6,828 bases of DNA from Calditrichota bacterium. GTDB taxonomy: Bacteria > Zhuqueibacterota > Zhuqueibacteria > Zhuqueibacterales > Geothermadaptataceae. How positions within the stretch are numbered: position 1 is the stretch's first letter; every line of letters starts with the position of its first letter. Of the stretch, positions 5,821-6,828 are shown in pieces. The position numbers and the translations under genes were made by a program. The notes beneath the pieces are model-generated. The model was not told where the DNA came from. It worked only from the letters and a program-made list of their open reading frames with translations, and ran no database searches. The stretch is from positions 1-6,828 of the forward strand of contig QQUM01000232.1 of assembly GCA_008501545.1 (NCBI GenBank), read 5' to 3'.

Positions 5821-6234
5821 ATGCTTGAATATGGATATTGGGGACTTTTTGTTTTTGCATTTCTCTCTGCATCGATTATTCCAGTCAGCTCGGAAGCAGC
5901 CATCCTGGGTGCGATTCTGTTGCATTGGGATCCGTGGCGGGTTTTACTGTGGGCGGGCATTGGCAACTGTTTGGGCATCGGGATGAACTATGGCATCGGT
6001 CTGTTTGCCGCCGATAAATGGCTGGTAAAGAAAAAGGAGCTGTTGGATTCTCGAGCTTATAAATTAGCAGAAAAATATGGCGTGCTTGCGCTCTTCCTTT
6101 CGTGGCTGCCGGTTATCGGTGATCCCATCACCATTGCGGCCGGGATTTTGCGGTTGAATTTTGTGCTCTTTGTTGTGATTTCGTTTTCGCTGCGACTGCT
6201 ACGGTATTATGTGCTGGTTGCTGCGATGAATTAA
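5821..6234 (+). CDS. YqaA family SNARE-associated (VTT/DedA-like) membrane protein
   Basis: A 137-residue inner-membrane protein matching the short YqaA branch of the VTT (SNARE-associated, DedA-like) family; E. coli YqaA is of similar length, so the gene looks complete. The pattern is typical: an N-terminal hydrophobic segment (6-20), the reentrant-type motif PVSSEA (21-26), a second hydrophobic segment (40-62) with GN (48-49) and NYGIG, a charged cytoplasmic stretch (66-86), then the signature SWLPVIGDP (94-102) followed by AAGILR and a last hydrophobic segment ending with RLLRYY (125-130). VTT proteins are implicated in phospholipid transport or flipping across membranes, with undecaprenyl phosphate and phosphatidylethanolamine as known substrates of relatives. 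The YqaA branch itself has no proven substrate. The gene is divergent from the T9SS giant and converges with the ATPase gene, leaving a 7-base gap and no visible terminator. Confidence 0.88.
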   Translation: MLEYGYWGLFVFAFLSASIIPVSSEAAILGAILLHWDPWRVLLWAGIGNCLGIGMNYGIGLFAADKWLVKKKELLDSRAYKLAEKYGVLALFLSWLPVIGDPITIAAGILRLNFVLFVVISFSLRLLRYYVLVAAMN

Positions 6235-6241
6235 TATGAGT

Positions 6242-6828
6242 TTAATCCTGAAAATCCATCAAAAGAAAATCGCGCAAGTGCAGATGTATAACACCCTGAT
6301 GATTGGATTGTGAAACTGGGTCCATCGAAACAACATATTTGGGGAAATTATCTTTGATTTGGAGTAAATTGCCAAATTCCCGGCCGAATGTCTGTTCATT
6401 CTGAATCAGGTATGTTACCTGAATATATAGCTTCTTCTCCCTTCTTTCCGCGATAAAATCAATTTCCTTTTTGCCAGGTAATTGTCCGGTGAGCACACGA
6501 AAATCATGTACCCGCAAATGGTGGTAAACAATGTTCTCCAGAATTTTATTTATATCGCCCAGTTTGTATGGTTTTATTGTGTTGCGGATACCAATATCTT
6601 CCCAATAATATTTTTCACTCACTTCAAATATTTTTTTACCGGCGATATCGGATCGTGATACTTTGTCGATGAGAAAGGAGCTTTTTAAATGGGAGAGGTA
6701 ATTGAGCACAACATTTGGTGTGATTTTCACACGCTGGGATTTTAGAAAATCAGCAATTTTTTTTGCAGAAACAATCGCACCGCAATTATCTGCAATGTAT
6801 GGGGCGAGTTTTTCCAATAGATAAACAT
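6242..6828 (-). CDS. AAA ATPase, DUF4143 C-terminal half (5' truncated by window)
   Basis: 194 residues are visible. The frame stays open to the window edge, and the first in-frame TTG (6817) is internal leucine, not a start. The sequence is the C-terminal part of the AAA_14/DUF4143 ATPase family, usually about 380-420 residues, so the P-loop ATPase half lies beyond the right edge. Visible in order from the edge: a winged-helix segment (about 20-60: IADFLKS, TPNVVLNYL, FLIDKVSR), KYYWEDIGIRN (72-82), LENIVYHHL (96-104), then a PD-(D/E)XK-nuclease-like fold (KKEIDFIAE at 119-127, YIQVTY at 134-139) in which the usual catalytic E-x-K is Q-V-T, so nuclease activity is unlikely. REFGNLLQIKDNFPKYV follows, typical of the family. 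Members are abundant in archaea and anaerobic bacteria, and their cellular role is unproven. The gene may be recently acquired, as the family is often scattered, but that is inference. Confidence 0.85.
   Translation of the reverse strand, partial: VYLLEKLAPYIADNCGAIVSAKKIADFLKSQRVKITPNVVLNYLSHLKSSFLIDKVSRSDIAGKKIFEVSEKYYWEDIGIRNTIKPYKLGDINKILENIVYHHLRVHDFRVLTGQLPGKKEIDFIAERREKKLYIQVTYLIQNEQTFGREFGNLLQIKDNFPKYVVSMDPVSQSNHQGVIHLHLRDFLLMDFQD

Noticed and set aside
5766..5978. Minus-strand 70-codon frame overlapping the start of the yqaA-like gene
   Set aside because: It is opposite a clear YqaA-family gene with SD and start, and its translation resembles no protein I know.

Overview
The window appears to be a short chromosomal stretch from a free-living bacterium of the Fibrobacteres-Chlorobi-Bacteroidetes (FCB) assemblage. 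The main clue is the 1122-residue secreted protein on the minus strand, which ends in a textbook type IX secretion (T9SS type A) sorting domain with a YPNPFNP motif. Its strong Shine-Dalgarno site (GGAGGG) is unlike typical Bacteroidota and fits lineages such as Calditrichota, KSB1 or Ignavibacteria better. That placement is inference, because there is no rRNA or other phylogenetic marker here.

Layout: 1-286 is a gene-free, MITE-like element bounded by 21-bp imperfect inverted repeats. Its core (87-204) can fold into a four-way junction with no unpaired base at the junction. 287-432 is the leader of the first gene. 433-1815 (+) encodes a membrane-anchored neutral/alkaline ceramidase-like hydrolase. 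1810-2203 holds an octamer tandem array, a strong terminator for the ceramidase-like gene, and a second hairpin and T-tract that serves as terminator for the convergent minus-strand gene. 2204-5572 (-) is the T9SS-exported giant. 5573-5820 is a divergent intergenic region with a plausible promoter for the giant and two palindromes. 5821-6234 (+) is a YqaA/SNARE-associated (VTT, DedA-like) membrane protein. 6242-6828 (-) is the C-terminal half of a DUF4143-type AAA ATPase whose start lies beyond the right edge.

The four genes do not form an evident pathway or operon: orientations alternate (+ - + -) and each seems to be its own transcription unit. The ceramidase-like enzyme, the exported giant and the YqaA protein all act at or outside the cell envelope, but nothing ties them functionally. 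I see no CRISPR array, defence island, biosynthetic cluster, rRNA or tRNA. The most unusual material is in the intergenic spaces, which are dense in nested palindromes: the four-way-junction element, the octamer array, and palindromes placed so that they act as terminators. I do not find convincing evidence of a wholly new multi-gene system.
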